64,000 nt of DNA, taken from positions 46,298-110,297 of the forward strand of contig SPJS01000066.1 of NCBI GenBank assembly GCA_006844705.1. Reading direction: 5' to 3'. Source of the stretch: Methylococcaceae bacterium (GTDB lineage Bacteria > Pseudomonadota > Gammaproteobacteria > Methylococcales > Methylomonadaceae). A program made the translations under genes and the position numbers. The notes beneath the pieces are model-generated. The model did not search any database, had not been told where the DNA came from, and saw only the letters and a list, made by a program, of their open reading frames with translations. Below are positions 36,548 through 45,365 of the stretch, piece by piece. Position 1 is the first letter of the stretch, and each line of letters begins with the position of its first letter.

Positions 36548-38332
36548 TTAATAAACCCTCTCTTTTGGCGGGATCACATCAACTTCATCGGTCAGGGTGT
36601 ACATATGCACCGGGCGGTAATCAATTTTAGTCTGTTGATTTTCCAGCCACATCAGACTGTGTTTCATCCACTTCTCATCATCACGTTTGGCGTAGTCTTC
36701 CCGCGCATGACCGCCACGGCTTTCGGTACGGTTACCGGCAGCATTAATGGTAACGACTGCCTGGCTGATCAGGTTATCCAGCTCCAGCGTTTCCACCAGG
36801 TCGGTATTCCAGATCAATGAGCGGTCACTGACGTTAACATCTGCAAAACTACTGGCCACTTTATCCATTTCGGCAATGCCTTCATCCAATGTTTCACCGG
36901 TGCGAAATACCGCCGCCTTACTTTGCATGACGCGCTGCATGTCCAGGCGAATATCTGCCGTGGTGCGATTACCATCCGCATTACGAATTCTGTCGAACCG
37001 ATCCAGTGCCTTGTCACAGGCATCGTCAGCTAATGGTTTATGTGGACTGCCGGGTTTGATAAGTTCGGCACAGCGGATCGCCGCAGAACGTCCAAACACT
37101 ACCAGGTCAAGCAACGAGTTTGAACCCAGTCGGTTAGCGCCATGCACCGAAACACAGGCGGCTTCGCCAATCGCCATCAAGCCCGGTACGATATGATCAG
37201 GGTCGCCGTCTTTCAGGGTAACAACTTCAGCACGGTAATTGGTGGGAATGCCGCCCATGTTGTAATGTACCGTCGGCAGTACCGGAATCGGCGCTTTTGT
37301 CACATCAACACCGGCAAATATACGCGCGGTTTCTGCAATACCTGGCAAGCGTTCCTGAATAATGGCCGGATCAAGGTGTTCGATATGTAAGTAAATATGG
37401 TCTTTCAGCTCACCAACGCCGCGGCCTTCATTAATCTCTATAGTCATGGCGCGGCTGACCACGTCACGAGAAGCCAGGTCTTTAGCTGTAGGCGCGTAGC
37501 GCTCCATAAAACGCTCGCCTTCAGAGTTGGTTAAATAGCCACCTTCTCCACGCACACCTTCAGTGATCAAACACCCGGATCCATACACGCCGGTTGGATG
37601 AAACTGGACAAACTCCATATCCTGCAAGCCCAGCCCTGCGCGTAATACCATGGCATTGCCATCACCGGTGACAGTATGTGCCGAAGTACAGGAAAAATAA
37701 CTGCGCCCATACCCACCGGTTGCCAGTACAGTTTGATGTCCTCTAAATAAATGCAAGGAGCCATCTTCCAGACACCAGGCCAAGACGCCACGGCATTCAT
37801 CGCCGTCCATAATCAAATCCAGCGCGATGTATTCGACGAAAAATTCGGCATTGTGTTTCAGCGCCTGCTGATACAGTGTGTGCAAAATCGCATGACCGGT
37901 CACATCTGCCGCTGCACAAGTGCGTTGCGCCTGCTCTTTGCCATAATGGGTGGACATACCGCCAAACGCACGTTGATAAATCTTGCCTTCCGGCGTGCGC
38001 GAAAACGGGACACCGTAATGTTCCAGCTCGATAATCGCCGGAATTGCCTCGCGGCACATGTACTCAATCGCATCCTGATCGCCCAGCCAATCGGAACCTT
38101 TCACGGTATCGTACATGTGAAAACGCCAGTCATCTTCGCCCATATTACCCAGCGCGGCGCTGATGCCGCCTTGCGCGGCGACAGTGTGGCTGCGAGTAGG
38201 AAACACTTTAGTGATGCAGGCCGTTTTCAAGCCTTTTTCAACCATACCGAAGGTGGCGCGTAATCCTGCACCTCCTGCACCGACCACCACGACATCATGT
38301 TTGTGTTCGATTATGTTATATCCTTCTGCCAT
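36548..38332 (-). CDS. sdhA: Succinate dehydrogenase flavoprotein subunit SdhA
   Basis: SdhA oxidises succinate to fumarate. The 594-residue protein has the FAD-binding GAGGAGLRA motif, the His of HTVAAQGG that carries covalent FAD, and the active-site HPTG and REGGYL-type segments. It directly precedes sdhB. Confidence 0.97.
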   Translation of the reverse strand: MAEGYNIIEHKHDVVVVGAGGAGLRATFGMVEKGLKTACITKVFPTRSHTVAAQGGISAALGNMGEDDWRFHMYDTVKGSDWLGDQDAIEYMCREAIPAIIELEHYGVPFSRTPEGKIYQRAFGGMSTHYGKEQAQRTCAAADVTGHAILHTLYQQALKHNAEFFVEYIALDLIMDGDECRGVLAWCLEDGSLHLFRGHQTVLATGGYGRSYFSCTSAHTVTGDGNAMVLRAGLGLQDMEFVQFHPTGVYGSGCLITEGVRGEGGYLTNSEGERFMERYAPTAKDLASRDVVSRAMTIEINEGRGVGELKDHIYLHIEHLDPAIIQERLPGIAETARIFAGVDVTKAPIPVLPTVHYNMGGIPTNYRAEVVTLKDGDPDHIVPGLMAIGEAACVSVHGANRLGSNSLLDLVVFGRSAAIRCAELIKPGSPHKPLADDACDKALDRFDRIRNADGNRTTADIRLDMQRVMQSKAAVFRTGETLDEGIAEMDKVASSFADVNVSDRSLIWNTDLVETLELDNLISQAVVTINAAGNRTESRGGHAREDYAKRDDEKWMKHSLMWLENQQTKIDYRPVHMYTLTDEVDVIPPKERVY

Positions 38333-38335
38333 GTT

Positions 38336-38716
38336 TTATCCTGTAGTAATAATTCTGAGAACGGCAACCAAGGCCATCAAACCGAGAAAGAAAAACAGCA
38401 GGTTTGCCGCCCAAACGGAGACTATTTTTTGCCATTCACCGGACACATAATCTTCAATCACTACCTGTACGCCTAGCGCCGCATGATAAAAAACAGCAAG
38501 AATCCAGGCAATGATGCACGCGCCGTTAAGGGGAGCATTTATCCACGCGGTAATTGCAGCATAATCAGCCTTGAAGACCAATTCCATCAACGCAAAAAAC
38601 CAGAAACTTAATGGTACCAGCGCAACCGCTGTTACTCTTTGCAACCACCAGTGCCCGGAGCCGGACTTGGCAGAGCCCAGGCCGCGCGCACCTGCCAGCG
38701 GTGTTTTTAATTCCAT
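38336..38716 (-). CDS. sdhD: Succinate dehydrogenase membrane anchor SdhD
   Basis: The 126-residue protein has three membrane segments and a haem-ligand His in FYHAALGVQVVIEDY. It starts with the family RGLGSAKSGSGHWWLQR stretch, which is typical of SdhD. It sits between sdhC and sdhA in the sdhCDAB operon. Confidence 0.94.
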   Translation of the reverse strand: MELKTPLAGARGLGSAKSGSGHWWLQRVTAVALVPLSFWFFALMELVFKADYAAITAWINAPLNGACIIAWILAVFYHAALGVQVVIEDYVSGEWQKIVSVWAANLLFFFLGLMALVAVLRIITTG

Positions 38717-38725
38717 GAGCCGTCC

Positions 38726-39097
38726 TTAATAAAAGATTAAAACCAGAAGAGTCAACACCACGGATGCCCCCAGTTCAATGGTGGCATAGCGATCCATGGT
38801 TGCTTTATCGAAGCTTGCACCTGCATCCCAGATAAGATGGCGAATACCGTGGCAAAGATGGAAGCTCAGCGCGTAAATAACGCCCAGATAGATCAGCTGC
38901 ACAATGCCCATATTCATTGTCTGCTGAAGTTCAGCAAAACTTTGTGCGCCGGATGCAATCGCGGTTAAGACGCAGACAAATAAAACCAGTCCCAATGACA
39001 GGCAAACCCCTGTTATTCGATGGCTAATGGAGATAAGACCGGTAAGCGGTAATGTATAAATTTCAAGGTGAGGGGAGAGTGGGCTCTTTTGCTTCAT
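38726..39097 (-). CDS. sdhC: Succinate dehydrogenase cytochrome b556 subunit SdhC
   Basis: The 123-residue protein has three membrane segments, the quinone-site pattern SISHRITGV near the first and the haem-ligand segment HLCHGIRHLIWD. It is the first gene of sdhCDAB-sdhE. The 180 bp upstream hold the likely promoter, but no clear box was identified. Confidence 0.95.
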   Translation of the reverse strand: MKQKSPLSPHLEIYTLPLTGLISISHRITGVCLSLGLVLFVCVLTAIASGAQSFAELQQTMNMGIVQLIYLGVIYALSFHLCHGIRHLIWDAGASFDKATMDRYATIELGASVVLTLLVLIFY

Positions 39098-39277
39098 GTT
39101 GTCATGATGTTATTGGTTTTCCCCAAGAATGAAGCAAAATAAATGGATGTCAAGTTTTTTTAGTACAGTAAAAAGATGACTGATTTACTGGGATTTCATA
39201 AGTTTATGAAAAGAATGTTAATCACCAGTAAAGGATACTTTTATGAGTCGATAATTTTCATTTGAATCAACAATAAA

Positions 39278-39445
39278 TCAAAAGTCGACGCATCGTCCGT
39301 TTTTTTCCCAGTCGCCAAAGCGGGTGGGTTCCGGGCCTTTTACGCCACCAATTTCTTCAGGTTTGTGTTTTGATGGAGTGGATACACAGGCAGAATCATC
39401 AGATTCTGCCTGTGTATCCCGGTTCGGTGTATCCTTGTCTTTCAT
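39278..39445 (-). CDS. Succinate dehydrogenase assembly factor 4 (DUF1674)
   Basis: This 55-residue protein ends in the DUF1674 signature EIGGVKGPEPTRFGDWEKNG and RCVDF. SdhAF4 proteins protect flavinated SdhA during complex II assembly. The ATG at 39445 overlaps the stop of the HbpS/GlcG-like gene. The N-terminal 25 residues are variable and are encoded partly by a perfect inverted repeat. It is 180 bp upstream of sdhC on the same strand. Confidence 0.88.
   Translation of the reverse strand: MKDKDTPNRDTQAESDDSACVSTPSKHKPEEIGGVKGPEPTRFGDWEKNGRCVDF
39380..39419. repeat. Perfect 18-bp inverted repeat inside sdhAF4
   Basis: GGATACACAGGCAGAATC (39380-39397) and GATTCTGCCTGTGTATCC (39402-39419) are perfectly complementary with a 4-nt loop. 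It lies wholly in the coding frame, in the variable linker. Confidence 0.9.
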
Positions 39446-39840
39446 TACAAGGCTTTTGCGCCGGCACTGGCAATCCGGCTGTCTTCAGCAGAGGTTACAC
39501 CACTGACGCCAATGCCACCGACAATCTGGCCGTGATAGACCAGCGGTACACCGCCTTCCACGGCAAGCATCTGAGGCATGGACAAAAAGCCCTGCTTGCC
39601 GTCATTGACCATTTGTTCCAGTGCCTTGGTCGGTGTCCTGAACATGACGGCTGTTTTCGCTTTGCTCGTGGCAAAATCTATGCTGCCCAGTTGTGCGTTG
39701 TCACGTTGCAGATAAATAAGATGGCCTCCCTGGTCGACAATCGCGATGACTACATCCAGGTTGGTAAACTTGGCTTCAGCTTCTGCTGCCATTGCTACAC
39801 GTTTTGCATCGCTCAATGTCAGTCTGTAAATTTTTTCCAA
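39445..39840 (-). CDS. HbpS/GlcG family haem-binding-type protein
   Basis: The protein belongs to the DUF336 (GlcG/HbpS) family, with VAIVDQGGHLIYLQRD, a long helical middle and GGVPLVYHGQIVGGIGVSG. Family members bind haem or accompany glycolate and other oxidation enzymes. The start is TTG at 39840, because GGAGG stands exactly 6 nt upstream; GTG at 39855 would place the ribosome-binding site inside the gene. It is coupled to sdhAF4 by a TAATG overlap. Confidence 0.85.
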   Translation of the reverse strand: MEKIYRLTLSDAKRVAMAAEAEAKFTNLDVVIAIVDQGGHLIYLQRDNAQLGSIDFATSKAKTAVMFRTPTKALEQMVNDGKQGFLSMPQMLAVEGGVPLVYHGQIVGGIGVSGVTSAEDSRIASAGAKAL

Positions 39841-40018
39841 TTCAGTCCTCCACACAGGGGTTTCAGTAAATGACGGGTAAGGTTGATTATTGCAACTCGT
39901 AAAAGTTTAGTCAAAGCTTCGTCATTAGGTCAATATTTACTGAGCATATAATTTAAGGTACAAAAATGAGGGTGAGCTCAGTACAATTCTACATGTTGTG
40001 TGTCAGGAGTCTGTACAA

Positions 40019-41296
40019 TTGAACGTAAACCAGGATTTAGCAACAGAACTCGAGCGCATTTACAAAAATGAGTTTCCACGCTTGTTGGCGGTGTTGATCC
40101 GAATTTTTGGCGCACAAAACTATGCGATGGCCGAGGATGTTGTGCAGGAAGCCTTTGGTAAAGCTTTGCTTGACTGGCGACAACACGGGATGCCTGATAA
40201 TCCTTCTGCCTGGCTTATGCGCACAGCTAAAAATCAAGCGATTGATTATATTCGTGCCAGGCAGAACAAGGCGAAATTTGCCGATGATTTACACCGGTTG
40301 CTGGAAAGCGAATGGACGGTATCCCATACTGTTGAGCAAGCGTTTCATGAATTGAATGTTAAAGACGATCAATTGCGTATGATATTCATGTGCTGCCATC
40401 CTGAGATAAAACCAGACAATCGCCTGCCGTTTATCTTGAGGTCATTATGCGGCTTCAGTATTCAGGCAATCTCTCGCGCATTATTACTGAGCGAGGCGAC
40501 GGTTAAAAAAAGGCTGTTGAGAACGCGTCAGCAATTAAAGAACCATAACTTTAATTTTCCAGAGCCTGCACATATGCAGGATGCAATGGATACGGTACAT
40601 ACCGTACTGTATTTATTGTTTAACGAAGGGTTTCACAGCTCGGACAGCAAGCAAAGTACACACCTGATGTTTTGCCAGGAAGCTATTGGCTTACTCAATC
40701 TATTGATAGACGAACCGAAAATAGCCAATAAGGAAACCCTGTCATTACTGGCACTCATGCATTTTCATATCGCCCGTATAGATGCGAGACTGGATGAACA
40801 GGGGAAGGCTATTCCTCTGGACAGGCAGAACAGGCAGCTTTGGAGTCGGCACTATTTAAACACCGCCAGTCAATTATTATCACTTGCCTGTGTCTATAGC
40901 CAGCGCAACACAGGGCGCTATTTTTACGAAGCGCAGATTGCGAGTGAACACTGCCGGGCAAAAACGTTTAGTCAAACGGATTGGGCCAACATTGTACAGC
41001 ATTATCAAGAGCTTATTGATCTTACGCAATCCCCGGTAGCGGTGTTAAATCAGGCGGTGGCGATGGGGTATGACGGTGCGGTTGATGCCGCTATTTTGCA
41101 AGTCGAATCATTAGTTACTCATCAGGCGTTCAAACATTCGCATATGCCAATGGCCGTTTTGGCACATTTATATGCCATGGCCGGGCAGGTTGAGCGGGCG
41201 TATCAGCTAGCGGAAAATGCACGGCAACAGGGAGGCACTCCACATGAGCATCACTTGATGATGCAGCAAATAGAGCGCCTGGTTGAGTGTGGCTAG
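40019..41296 (+). CDS. ECF RNA polymerase sigma factor, ECF42 type
   Basis: The protein has sigma region 2 (AMAEDVVQEAFGKAL), region 4 (ISRALLLSEATVKKRLL) and a long helical C-terminal extension of about 230 residues with TPR-like character, as in the ECF42 group. TTG at 40019 is preferred because CAGGAG lies 9 nt before it; GTG at 39998 is in frame. ECF42 genes are typically next to YCII/DGPF genes, and one is encoded convergently just downstream. What activates the sigma factor is unknown. Confidence 0.88.
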   Translation: MNVNQDLATELERIYKNEFPRLLAVLIRIFGAQNYAMAEDVVQEAFGKALLDWRQHGMPDNPSAWLMRTAKNQAIDYIRARQNKAKFADDLHRLLESEWTVSHTVEQAFHELNVKDDQLRMIFMCCHPEIKPDNRLPFILRSLCGFSIQAISRALLLSEATVKKRLLRTRQQLKNHNFNFPEPAHMQDAMDTVHTVLYLLFNEGFHSSDSKQSTHLMFCQEAIGLLNLLIDEPKIANKETLSLLALMHFHIARIDARLDEQGKAIPLDRQNRQLWSRHYLNTASQLLSLACVYSQRNTGRYFYEAQIASEHCRAKTFSQTDWANIVQHYQELIDLTQSPVAVLNQAVAMGYDGAVDAAILQVESLVTHQAFKHSHMPMAVLAHLYAMAGQVERAYQLAENARQQGGTPHEHHLMMQQIERLVECG

Positions 41297-41378
41297 GAGA
41301 CTGACGGATTATGGATGATGCTACTGCGGCGATGTCCCACTCGCCTCGCGACGAACCCCATAACCCGACAGCCTTCTA
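41293..41378. repeat. Palindromic repeat family, copy B (full unit)
   Basis: The outer arms match at 18 of 22 positions (CTAGGAGACTGACGG at the left; the right ends GCCTTCTAG). The unit fills the entire gap between the convergent sigma and YCII genes, and both stop codons overlap its CTAG ends. It may act as a two-way terminator. Confidence 0.85.
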
Positions 41379-41738
41379 GCTAGTCGAATTTGGGCAGACT
41401 GCAATTGCACGGACTTCAATTTCAATGCCGGAATGAGCGAACACAGGGCAATCCTTGGCAATGGCAATGGCTTCATCCCAATTTTCAGCTTTGATAATTG
41501 AATACCCGGAGACCAGCTCTTTAAATTCAACTGCGGCAATGTCCGTGACAACCCCGGTTTGTGCCACTCTTTTACCGGAATATTCCAGAGGCGAACCTCC
41601 GCTGGTCAATTGCTCTTTGGCTTCAAGCGCCGCCAGCCATTGTCCCCAGCGTTCCATTGATACCGCCATTTCTTCCTGCGATGTGTTCTGCATCCATTCA
41701 GGATCGCCACCTTTGTATATCAACATAAAGTCTTGCAT
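41376..41738 (-). CDS. YCII-related (DGPF) protein
   Basis: The 120-residue protein starts MQDFMLIYKGGDPEWM and has the YCII-type ferredoxin-like fold pattern, including GGSPLEY and VSGYSIIKAENWDEA. Proteins of this group accompany ECF42 sigma factors; the canonical DGPF sequence reads GGSPL here. GAGGAAAA precedes the ATG. The function is unknown. Confidence 0.88.
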   Translation of the reverse strand: MQDFMLIYKGGDPEWMQNTSQEEMAVSMERWGQWLAALEAKEQLTSGGSPLEYSGKRVAQTGVVTDIAAVEFKELVSGYSIIKAENWDEAIAIAKDCPVFAHSGIEIEVRAIAVCPNSTS

Positions 41739-41854
41739 TGTATTTTCCTCATTTGGTTAAGGCACATGCCTCATCATTATGACGATTAACGGGTACGAAA
41801 GGAGACACTGAAGAGAATTTTTATGTTTTTTTTCCAGGTGAATTCGACGATGGG

Positions 41855-42559
41855 TTATTGCGTATCAGGCAGGCCATACCCGTTTCTTGCAAGATACATT
41901 GTGGTAGTGGTTTCACCGTTATCAGAGAAAGTATGGTGCATGGTGATATCAGGGAGTAAGTCGGCGACTTTCATAGGGAAAAATATGTCCAACGCAGCTT
42001 GTTGGGTAGCGTTGTTTTGCTGCACTTCAACTTTACAAAGAGTTGAACGGCAGTCCATGGCAAGTACAGACAGGTCCAGCAATTCATCACTGTCAAACGC
42101 CTGTTGCATAACCTCAATAGATTTGCTGGACCACTCATCATCAATGGTTTCGTTTTCATAGCTACTTGCAATTTTTGCCAACGCTTGTTGTGCTTCATGT
42201 TTAGCTGTTTGCGGATCAATTGCTTTATGTTGCTGATCTGATTCATTATCCTGTGCATGTTCTACAGCCTTGTTGTCCGAGGCCGACAAGGCTGAAAGCA
42301 TGTGCGCTCCGTGTTCAACCTCTTGTTTTAAATGTGTGAGTTGGTTTTGCAGGGTTTCCATGTCTTTTTTTAGGCGTAAGACTTCGCCTTGCAGAGATGA
42401 TAAAGGGGCTGATGCCATCTGTTCATATTGTGGCAAGGTGTGTTCAGCAATTGAGACTTTCGACGGGTTTTCAGTATCGACGTCATGTAATAGCCAAAAG
42501 GCTCCACCCATTACAATCGTTAACCCCATAAGGTTTGATAAGAGTGTTGCTTGATTCAT
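41855..42559 (-). CDS. Membrane-anchored coiled-coil protein of unknown function
   Basis: The 234-residue protein has one N-terminal membrane segment (LMGLTIVMGGAFWLL), a coiled coil near residues 58-85 and a C-terminal domain with two cysteines in CRSTLCKVEV. I know this cysteine pattern from other uncharacterised envelope proteins but no function. It is in the same direction as the secreted protein upstream, separated by a hairpin. Confidence 0.7.
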   Translation of the reverse strand: MNQATLLSNLMGLTIVMGGAFWLLHDVDTENPSKVSIAEHTLPQYEQMASAPLSSLQGEVLRLKKDMETLQNQLTHLKQEVEHGAHMLSALSASDNKAVEHAQDNESDQQHKAIDPQTAKHEAQQALAKIASSYENETIDDEWSSKSIEVMQQAFDSDELLDLSVLAMDCRSTLCKVEVQQNNATQQAALDIFFPMKVADLLPDITMHHTFSDNGETTTTMYLARNGYGLPDTQ

Positions 42560-42617
42560 GTTTTTTCTCCATTCAATAAATGGTTTTCTGGTGCAGGGTT
42601 ATAAAAATCTTACGATT

Positions 42618-42662
42618 TAGGGGAATCCGACATTGTCGGGCTTCGCGAGCGGATTCCCCCTA
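42618..42662. repeat. Hairpin-forming repeat between two exported-protein genes
   Basis: TAGGGGAATCCG and CGGATTCCCCCTA pair with one bulge around an inner GACATTGTC dyad. It lies after the 42723-43193 gene and may terminate it, though no T-run is seen. Confidence 0.55.
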
Positions 42663-42722
42663 TGCTTAAAGCAATGTTTTTATCTTGAAACTGCTTGTAA
42701 CAGTCGTGATTTAGCCGATGGC

Positions 42723-43193
42723 TTAAAATTCGTAAACAGATATTTCAGTGATTGATGAATAGGGCGGTAAAGAACAATAAACATTATGGTTTCCGCCATA
42801 GTTGGATTTATTAAGTCTCAAGTAGGTATTGAACCAACCTGATGTACTGTTGCTCCTGCCGGTAAAGTAGGATGTTGTGCCGTAATGACTGGAATTGGTT
42901 ACTGAACAGTAGATTGAGCTTGAATGAGCACCATTTCTATACCCATAAATGCTGGCCGATATACCATAAAGACTGGTTATATCGGTTCTTGCCAACGGGC
43001 ATGAAATCGATATGCTGGTACTGGAATTATTAAAAATCCTGCTGCCAGTGTAAGTCAAATCGGCTGCACGATTACCATAATAGGGTTGGCAAATAGAACC
43101 TGGATAAGCCGTTCTGTCAGCAGATGCCAGTGTAGAAGACAGTGCCAGGATTAACAGGCTGGTGAAACGGATGGTTTGCGTCAAAATTTTCAT
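42723..43193 (-). CDS. Secreted serine/tyrosine-rich protein of unknown function
   Basis: The 156-residue protein has a signal peptide cleaved after LASA. The mature part is rich in Ser, Thr, Tyr and Asn, with four cysteines including SICQPYYG, SISCPLA and VYCSLPPY, likely in disulfides. It looks like a beta-sandwich-type secreted protein often present as paralogues in gammaproteobacteria. The function is unknown. Confidence 0.72.
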   Translation of the reverse strand: MKILTQTIRFTSLLILALSSTLASADRTAYPGSICQPYYGNRAADLTYTGSRIFNNSSTSISISCPLARTDITSLYGISASIYGYRNGAHSSSIYCSVTNSSHYGTTSYFTGRSNSTSGWFNTYLRLNKSNYGGNHNVYCSLPPYSSITEISVYEF

Positions 43194-43633
43194 GGTTTTT
43201 CTCCAAAGTAAATGTTGTCAGGGCATAAATTAAATGTGATGCCCAGAGTGTATGGTTGTGGCTAAACCCTTGGTTTTATGAGCCCGGGTTTAACTTAATT
43301 CACCATGTCATTACACTTCGGGATAGAAAATTGGAGAATGCGAAAAAAAAAAATCGAAAAAGTGAAATATTACCGATAAGTTATGATGGCTGGCGTGAGG
43401 TTTTATGCGATAAATCAATGGTGTATTAACACATCATAAGCTAAAGATGAGAACTATTTGGCCCGCCCTAAAAAACGACATACACAATTGATATTAAAGG
43501 AAATAATGCCTTTTGACCTAAGCAAAACGACCAGAAATGTAAAAATGCGCCTTTGGTTTCTGGTCGAAAAGCTGAACATGCCATTGCCGCAGTAGAATTA
43601 GCCATAATCCGACAGTCTCCTGGCTAAACCAAT
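43194..43633. other. Intergenic region with hairpin and repeat copy C
   Basis: No intact gene is seen in 440 bp. CGACCAGAAA (43528-43537) and TTTCTGGTCG (43557-43566) form a perfect 10-bp inverted repeat, followed by repeat copy C. Confidence 0.65.
43583..43621 (-). repeat. Palindromic repeat family, copy C (half unit)
   Basis: On the minus strand this reads AGGAGACTGTCGGATTATGG and then CTACTGCGGC, matching copies A and B. It borders the 5' end of a truncated paralogue fragment. Confidence 0.8.
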
Positions 43634-43823
43634 AGCGGAATGGGGTAATGCTCAATGATGATGCGAATGTGGGTGGAAATGCGGTCAGCGGGGATAATTC
43701 TTTGCGATTAATAGTGAGGCTGACTACAACACACGTTATTGGCGAATTGATTTTGCAGATCCGACCGGATTTTTTAACCTTATTTATTTCAAGGGTATGG
43801 CGCAGGACATGACGTTCATGTGA
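43634..43823 (+). pseudogene. Fragment of a paralogue of the VPLPA-CTERM protein
   Basis: The frames give SGMG, NDDANVGGNAVSGDNSLR and, after a shift, DYNTRYWRIDFADP and TGFFNLIYFKG. These parallel TGMGAILDEG, ALSGDNFLAF and NFWRVNFADPIGYFQIDYFNG of the protein at 63024-63830. About 60 codons remain, with at least two frameshifts and no start or sorting tail. Confidence 0.7.
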
Positions 43824-43844
43824 AGTCATGCCCTGTTGTTTTGC

Positions 43845-44675
43845 TTACAGCATTCCTTCCAGACCCGGTTCCAGTGCTGTTATATCAGTTAGTTTTTCTG
43901 CAATACTGTCTTCAGACAAACCTAATGCGTTCCATTCATCTTTCGGCAGCATGGCTAAAATGGTGATCTCGTCCATATCCTGTTCAACACATTCACTGAT
44001 TAATTTTGCGATTGAAGCAATGCAGGCTGCGCTTGATAGCTCCTCAAAACCAAGGGGGTCGGCAGACTTTTCTAGTGTTTCGATCAACTCATCAGAAAAC
44101 TTCCAGCGCCGACATAGTTCGGCGCAGGCTTCCTGGTTGGTGAACCCCAGCCGCTTGCGTTCATAATGTGGACGGGTATTTCCGGCTTTGACATGTTGGT
44201 CTATTTCATTGGCCACTTTGGCATCTTTTAAATGGATTAACAAATTGCCCAGGTCACTGATTAAACCAACGGTAAACAGCATGTCAGGTGATTCGTGTTT
44301 ACATGCTTCTGCCAGCCATTTGGAATAGGTCGCTGTGCGGAATGAAGTGCTCCAGAATTGCTGGATATTAAAATTAGGGATGTCTGGAACCGAACTGACC
44401 ACGCCAGATGCAATAATCAATGTTTTCAGTTTAGCCATGCCCAGCATGACGACGGCTTCATTGATGGAATCAATATTTTTCGACAGGCCGAAATGGGCTG
44501 AATTGACCAGGCGAAGCACTTTCATGGAGATAACCTGTTCTTTCTCGACATTTTTAGCAATATCATCAAAATCAATGTCAGGATTATTTATTTGAAGAAT
44601 CAGGTCTTTTACAACTTCCGGGATTCTTGGAATATTGTTTATTTCATCAAACAGCTGTTCGATTTCCAGTTTCAT
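43845..44675 (-). CDS. HDOD domain protein
   Basis: The 276-residue protein is a single HDOD domain (LFDEINNIPRIPEVV, LRLVNSAHFGL, NEAVVMLGMAKLKTL). HDOD proteins act in regulatory signalling and lack a complete HD catalytic set. ATG at 44675 gives the family-typical start; a 25-residue upstream extension is rejected. No partner gene is adjacent. Confidence 0.85.
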   Translation of the reverse strand: MKLEIEQLFDEINNIPRIPEVVKDLILQINNPDIDFDDIAKNVEKEQVISMKVLRLVNSAHFGLSKNIDSINEAVVMLGMAKLKTLIIASGVVSSVPDIPNFNIQQFWSTSFRTATYSKWLAEACKHESPDMLFTVGLISDLGNLLIHLKDAKVANEIDQHVKAGNTRPHYERKRLGFTNQEACAELCRRWKFSDELIETLEKSADPLGFEELSSAACIASIAKLISECVEQDMDEITILAMLPKDEWNALGLSEDSIAEKLTDITALEPGLEGML

Positions 44676-44855
44676 TTTGGATTTTCTCCCTTGAAATAGA
44701 AGGCCATCAATGGAAATTAGTTGTGGCCTTCGCGAGTCTTGTTTGTGCAACCAATTAAATAAGTCTAGTCGATTTATATTGGTGTCAAGAAAATATGAAA
44801 GGAAATCAGGGGGGAAAAAAGAGACGTGTTCTACACGCCTATCTTCAGGGAGGTG

Positions 44856-45266
44856 TTATTTCAACAGGCGCCCTTTTGCGTCCTTGTTGATATGTCCGGT
44901 GATGATCAATACGCCTTCAATAAAGCCCCACATGACGCCAAAGCCAGCGGTCAAAATGGTGACGATTATCTGGGCAATTCCAAAGCCGTAATACCCCAGG
45001 TAGAAACGGTGAGCGCCTGCTGCCCCCAGCAGTATCCCAAGTAACCCGGCCAGTATGCGAGATTTGACCGGTTGCATGTCTTTAATGAATGTGGCCAGAG
45101 AAATATTGGAGATTGAGCCTTCTTCCATTTCAAAGTCTACTTTATCTCCGGTTTTTGGCGCTTCATCTTCCTGCCATTCGCTTAAATCAAAGGCGTAATC
45201 CTTGTTTTCAAAGTTGATTGTGCCTGTTTGTTTGTCGTTATCTATGGTTTTAATTTGTCCAAGCAT
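44856..45266 (-). CDS. Cold-shock-like domain fused to TM2 domain
   Basis: The 136-residue protein from ATG 45266 has an N-terminal cold-shock-like beta domain (GQIKTIDNDKQTGTINFENKDY, DKVDFEMEEG). The TM2 domain follows, with two membrane segments (ILAGLLGILLGAAGAHRFYLG, GFGVMWGFIEG). AGGT lies before the ATG; an upstream in-frame ATG at 45311 is less likely. The function is unknown. Confidence 0.8.
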   Translation of the reverse strand: MLGQIKTIDNDKQTGTINFENKDYAFDLSEWQEDEAPKTGDKVDFEMEEGSISNISLATFIKDMQPVKSRILAGLLGILLGAAGAHRFYLGYYGFGIAQIIVTILTAGFGVMWGFIEGVLIITGHINKDAKGRLLK

Positions 45267-45365
45267 GGTGTACCTGTTTGTTTTAATTATCTCCTGAGTC
45301 GATGCCTTCACTACGGTACAGGAATCAGGAGCTTACGCCCTGTTATACGCATTGAAGTTATAGAT

